From the NCBI RefSeq assembly GCF_038039215.1, contig NZ_JBBPCL010000001.1, positions 1,240,001-1,304,000 of the forward strand: a stretch of DNA of 64,000 nt, written 5' to 3'. Below the pieces are notes generated by a model. The model made no database searches, was not told the DNA's origin, and saw nothing but the letters and a program-made list of their open reading frames with translations. Each line of letters starts with the position of its first letter. Positions within the stretch are counted from its first letter, which is position 1. This document shows, piece by piece, positions 59,980-64,000 of this stretch. This stretch comes from Pseudonocardia sp. T1-2H. GTDB lineage: Bacteria > Actinomycetota > Actinomycetes > Mycobacteriales > Pseudonocardiaceae. A program made the translations under genes and the position numbers.

Positions 59980-62669
59980 TCAGTCGCCCGCGATCGGCAT
60001 CGGTGCGGTGCGGGGGCGGCGGGGCGTGCCCACGGCGCCGAGCTGCACGTCCGCCGTGGTGGTCCCGGATCCCGTGAGGTCCACCCGGGCCACCCCGGGC
60101 AGGTGCACGCTCGTCGTGACCGTGTAGCTGCCGGGCATGAGCTCGGGGACGCGGTAGCCGCCGTCGTTCCCGCTCGTGGCGGTCGCGACGACCGTCCCCT
60201 CGACGTCGACGACCGTGATCATCGCGTTCGGCAGGGGCTGCCCGTCCGGGCCGGTGACCTGTCCGGCGAGGCCGCCGGCGGCGCTGATCGCCAGCTCCAC
60301 CGGCACCGACGCCTCGGCGACGACGTGCACCGACGTGGCCTGAGGCGCCCGGCCCGCGAGGGTGGCGGTGATCGTCGTCGGGCCGACGGGCAGGCCCTCC
60401 ATCCGGAAGGTGCCGTCGGGGTCCGTGACGGCCCGGCCGGTCAGCCGGCCCGCCGCGTCGAGCGCCAGCACCGTCACGCCGGGGACCCCGGCCGGGCCGC
60501 TCCCGCTGCGGACGATGCCGTGCACCGCGCCGTCGCCGCGCAGGTCGAAGTCCTGCCGCGCGCCCCGGCCGTCGAGCGTCACCGCGGCGACCTCGGGCCG
60601 GAAGCCCGGCGCGGTCGCGACGACCATGAACGTGCCGGCGCCGAGCCCGAAGAGCGCGTACCCGCCCGCCGGGTCGACCTGGGTGCGCCCGACCTGACGA
60701 CCGTCCGGTGCGGTCACGGTGACGATGCCCTGCGCGATCGCGGTGCCGTGCGGGGTGCGCAGCGCGCCGACGAGCGACCCGGCCGTTTCCGGCTCGGCGG
60801 GCGCGGGCGCCCCGGCCAGGCCCGGCGCCCCCACAGCCCCGACGGCGGCCGTGGCCACCGCGCCCCTGTGGGCGCCGACGTCCCCGTAGAGGCCCTGCTC
60901 GTCGACGAGCTCGCCGCCCTCGGCCGCGAGCGCGGCCCGACGGGCTCGTGCGAGGCGCCCGGGACGACCCGCTTGCCGGTGAACGCCGAGGCGACCGCGG
61001 CGACCAGGCAGGCGATCACGGCGAACCAGAACGCCGCGGTCAGGCCGTCGGAGAACGGGCCGGAGATCAGGTTCGGGAAGAAGCTGCGCCCGGTGAGGAA
61101 CGCGGCCTGGTCCGGCGGGATGACCTTCAGGACGTCGCCGAGCAGCTCCTGGACCGGGTTGTAGCCCAGGAACGCCGCGAACAGCACGCCGACGGGCGGT
61201 AGGGCCGCGATCCGGCTCGCGTCCGCCGCGGGCACGCCGTGCTGCAGCAGCCCGCTCTCCATCACCGACGGCAGGTGGCTCGACAGGCCGGCGATCATGA
61301 GGCTGAAGAAGAAGCCGATCGACAGCACCATGGCGGAGTTCTGGAACGTCGCGGTCATGCCGGCACCCGCGCCGCGGGAGTCGGCCGGCAACGCGTTCAT
61401 GATCTCGGCCCGGTTGGGCGAGGAGAACAGGCCCATGCCGAGGCCGTTGAGCAGCAGGACCAGCGCGAAGACCCAGTAGTCGAAGTCCACCGGCAGCAGC
61501 TCGAGGAGCAGGAAGCTGACGGCGCTGATCACCATGCCGCCGGTGGTGAACAGCTTCGCGCCGTACTTGTCGGACAGCCAGCCCGAGATCGGCGCGGCGA
61601 TCAGGAAGCCGATCGTCAGCGGGAGCATGTAGACACCCGCCCAGAGGGGCGTCTGCTCGAAGCTGTAGCCGTGCTGGGGCAGCCAGATGCCCTGCAGCCA
61701 GATGATGAGCACGAACTGGAGGCCACCGCGGCCGAGCGAGGCGAGCAGGTTGGCCAGGTTGCCCAGGGTGAAGGGCCGGTTCCGGAACAGCGAGAGCTCG
61801 AAGAGCGGCTTCGCGACCTTGGTCTCGATGACGCCGAACCCGATCAGCACGACGACGCCGCCGATGATGCAACCGAGCACCATCGGGCTCGTCCAGCCCA
61901 TGGTGTGGCCGCCGTAGGGCTGGATGCCGTAGGTGATGCCCACCAGCACGGCGATGAGCCCCACCGCGAAGGTGATGTTGCCCCACCAGTCCATCTTGGC
62001 GGGCTGGCGGTTGCCGTTGTCCTTGAGCTTCAGGTACGCCCAGATCGTGCCGAAGACGCCGAACGGCACGGACACGAAGAAGACGAGGTGCCAGTTCACC
62101 GGGCCGAGCAGGCCGCCGATGACCAGGCCGAGGAACGAGCCGGCGATCGCCGCGACCCCGTTGATGCCCAGCGCCGTCCCGCGCTGGCGGACGGGGAACG
62201 CGTCGGTGAGGATCGCGCTGGAGTTCGCCATCAGGAACGCGCCGCCGACGCCCTGCACGATGCGCCAGCCGATGAGCCACATCGCGGCCGCGTCGCCCTG
62301 TTGCCAGGTGATCCCGAGGAACACCGAGGCGATCGCGAAGATCGCGAAGCCCATGTTGTACATCCGGACCCGGCCGAACATGTCGCCGAGCCGCCCGAAG
62401 CCGACCACCAGCACCGCGGTGACGACCAGGAAGCCCATGATCATCCATAGCAGGTAGCCGGTGTTGGACGGCTGGAGCGGGTTGATCCCGATGCCGCGGA
62501 AGATGTCCGGCAGCGCGATGAGCACGATCGACGAGTTGATGGTCGCCATGAGCATGCCCAACGTGGTGTTGGACAGCGCGATCCACTTGTAGCGGGGGTC
62601 AGGCTCGTCCTGGCCGCCACCGGCCCGGTCGAGCACTGCCGACTGTTCGGCTGGCACGAGGCCTCCCAC
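59980..62669 (-). CDS. MFS multidrug-type transporter fused to carboxypeptidase-regulatory-like repeats (apparent frameshift at the junction)
   Basis: The first 580 or so residues are a 14-helix drug:H+ antiporter (TTLGMLMATINSSIVLIALP, VVGFGRLGDMFGRVRMYNMG with motif A, WRIVQGVGGAFLMANSSAI). A different frame then supplies a linker (GELVDEQGLYGDVGA) and three repeats of about 80 residues with the CarboxypepD_reg pattern (GIVTVTAPDGRQVGRTQVDP, GGYALFGLGAGTF; VTDPDGTFRMEGLPVGPTTI; SGNDGGYRVPELMPGSYTV), ending at 59980. One base restored in the G/C run at 60934-60938 joins both into about 896 residues. The repeats would lie on one face of the membrane, purpose unknown. GTG 62669 or 62657 may be the start. 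Confidence 0.78.
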
Positions 62670-62786
62670 CCGAAACTCGATGATTAGTTGTCTCAGGCTA
62701 ACTGTTGCATCGTGCCACGGTCGAGCCCGCAGTTCCCGGAGAGGCCGTGGGATGCCCCACAGTGGAATCGGTCCAGAGTCCCGTGG

Positions 62787-63221
62787 TCAAGCGTTTCCGT
62801 AGACCCGGACCGGCTCGACCAGAACCGCCACCCGCCCCTCCTCCCGCATCACCCGGTCGTAGGTGTCCCAGTCGTCGTGCGTGCCACCGGCGGCCTCGAA
62901 GACCGCGCGGAGCAACAGTCGCAGCGTCTCCGCATCGACGTCCCCGGGCCCGATCAGCTCGCTCGTCCCGTCCACGGCGGCCCAGCGCCAGCCCGCCCGC
63001 CAGAGCACCGAGGTCGCCGGCCGGGCACGCAGGTTGCGGAGCTTCACCTGTCCGTAGGTGACGTACCCGACCACCGGCTCCCCCCTCGTCGGATGGTCGA
63101 GGACCCCGGCGTTGACCAGCGACGAGTGCGGGGTCCCGTCCGCGCGGACGACGGCCACGCTCGCCAGGCCGCTGTCCTTGCGGACGATGTGCCGGACGGC
63201 TTCCAGATCTTGTGCGCTCAC
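62787..63221 (-). CDS. PPOX-class FMN/F420-binding protein
   Basis: 144 residues. [20 protein letters not shown] and [20 protein letters not shown], followed by [18 protein letters not shown], are typical of actinobacterial pyridoxamine-oxidase-like proteins that use FMN or F420. CACACT lies six bases before GTG 63219-63221. Its substrate is unknown. It is divergent from the D-alanine ligase gene. Confidence 0.85.
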   Translation of the reverse strand: MSAQDLEAVRHIVRKDSGLASVAVVRADGTPHSSLVNAGVLDHPTRGEPVVGYVTYGQVKLRNLRARPATSVLWRAGWRWAAVDGTSELIGPGDVDAETLRLLLRAVFEAAGGTHDDWDTYDRVMREEGRVAVLVEPVRVYGNA

Positions 63222-63275
63222 GCCCCGAGTGTGGCACGCGCCACCCTTGGGGACCGTGGCCTACGCTCGCCGGTC

Positions 63276-64000
63276 ATGAGCGACGCCCACGTGGACAGCA
63301 CCGCCCGAACCGACCGTGTGCGGGTGGCGGTCGTCTTCGGTGGCCGCAGTTCCGAGCACGCGATCTCCTGCGTCTCGGCGGGAAGCGTCCTTGCGCACCT
63401 GGACCGCGAGAGGTTCGACGTCGTGCCGGTCGGCATCGCGCGGGACGGTTCCTGGGTGCTGGGCACGGACGATCCGTCGGTGCTGCGGATCTCCGGACGC
63501 ACGCTGCCCGAGGTCGACGGCTCGGCCGCCGCCCTCGTCCTGCCGGGGGACCCGACCCGCGGCGGCCTCGTCCGGCTGGACCCCGAGCACGCGGGCGAGG
63601 TGCTCGCGGGGGTCGACGTCGTGTTCCCCGTGCTGCACGGCCCCTTCGGCGAGGACGGCACGGTGCAGGGCCTGCTGGAGATGGCCGGCCTGCCCTACGT
63701 GGGCGCCGGGGTGCTCGCCAGCGCGGCGGGCATGGACAAGGAGTTCACCAAGAAGCTGCTGGCCGCGGCCGGGATCCCGGCGGGCCGGCTCGTCGTGCTG
63801 CGGCGCGGGACCGCGACCCTGACCGAGGCCGAGCGTGCGGACCTCGGCCTGCCGGTGTTCGTGAAGCCCGCGCGGGCGGGCTCGTCGGTCGGGATCACGA
63901 AGGTGTCGGACTGGGCGGACCTCGACGCCGCGATCGCCACCGCCCGCGAGCACGACCCGAAGGTGCTGGTCGAGGCGGCCGTCGTCGGCCGCGAGATCGA
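63276..64000 (+). CDS. ddl: D-alanine-D-alanine ligase (5' part; runs off the right edge)
   Basis: 241 residues are visible. [20 protein letters not shown] is the Ddl N-terminal signature; [20 protein letters not shown] and [20 protein letters not shown] carry substrate and ATP-grasp residues; [17 protein letters not shown] is the ATP-binding strand. It joins two D-alanines in the cytoplasm for peptidoglycan. TACGCT lies eight bases before ATG 63276, suggesting a leaderless message. Confidence 0.95.
   Translation, partial: MSDAHVDSTARTDRVRVAVVFGGRSSEHAISCVSAGSVLAHLDRERFDVVPVGIARDGSWVLGTDDPSVLRISGRTLPEVDGSAAALVLPGDPTRGGLVRLDPEHAGEVLAGVDVVFPVLHGPFGEDGTVQGLLEMAGLPYVGAGVLASAAGMDKEFTKKLLAAAGIPAGRLVVLRRGTATLTEAERADLGLPVFVKPARAGSSVGITKVSDWADLDAAIATAREHDPKVLVEAAVVGREI

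Noticed and set aside
62680..62700. Operator before the MFS gene (AGTT-N10-AACT)
   Set aside because: Only four-base arms; not distinguishable from chance, and no regulator gene adjacent.

Overview
The window is a 64 kb piece of a chromosome from a high-GC Gram-positive actinobacterium. Almost every codon ends in G or C, GTG starts are very common, and the 16S gene carries features I associate with Pseudonocardiaceae. A Pseudonocardia-like organism is my best guess. That is a judgement from the rRNA and gene families, not a database result. It reads as ordinary chromosome, with two small patches of decayed accessory DNA.

Layout. 1-2.7 kb: start of a large LuxR/MalT-type ATPase regulator that runs off the left edge. 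2.9-3.2 kb: remnants of a YoeB toxin gene and a ParA gene. 3.4-12.9 kb: oxidation and acyl-CoA genes (thiolase-like protein, siderophore-interacting flavoprotein, a TetR regulator divergent from a Baeyer-Villiger-type monooxygenase, MenC, a renalase-like flavoprotein, a GlcD-like oxidase overlapping a malonyl-CoA synthetase). 13-24.6 kb: CYTH/CHAD protein, PHP phosphoesterase, an ECF sigma factor with its YCII partner, cupin, secreted GH16 hydrolase, PfkB sugar kinase, SRPBCC protein, CobW GTPase, esterase, membrane protein and GAF-GGDEF cyclase. 24.8-28.2 kb: PadR regulator with its membrane partner, an ANTAR protein, a 770-base gene-poor decayed stretch and tRNA-Arg(UCU). 28.3-32.0 kb: PP2C phosphatase, methyltransferase and a CopD-CtaG fusion. 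32.1-37.95 kb: a complete rrn operon (two promoters, 16S, spacer without tRNA, 23S, 5S, terminator). 38.3-51.3 kb: SSB, EttA, a 1310-residue mostly disordered protein, the giant NAD-glutamate dehydrogenase, a broken hydrolase, a thioesterase and a conserved hypothetical. 51.3-64 kb: GH13 glucosidase, truncated globin, MscS channel, prolyl oligopeptidase, two PNPOx-type flavoproteins (one divergent from a MocR regulator), alpha/beta hydrolase, an MFS transporter with carboxypeptidase-regulatory-like repeats, and the 5' part of a D-alanine-D-alanine ligase gene.

How genes work together. Several pairs are translationally coupled by 4-base stop/start overlaps: the GlcD-like oxidase with malonyl-CoA synthetase, PadR with its HAAS-type partner, thioesterase with the hypothetical, and the peptidase with MscS. 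Many single genes appear to be leaderless, with a -10-like hexamer ending 6-9 bases before an ATG or GTG.

Most notable signals. Two intergenic arrays of an 11-base odd palindrome, CGCGAGTCGCG, repeat at exactly 22-base intervals. Several genes carry apparent single-base frameshifts, most in G/C runs; these look more like sequence errors than biology but must be resolved before annotation is trusted. A long disordered protein with a degenerate GGDEF-like segment sits between EttA and glutamate dehydrogenase. Clean operator palindromes lie before the monooxygenase, PadR and CopD-CtaG genes. I found no CRISPR array, prophage or intact insertion sequence.
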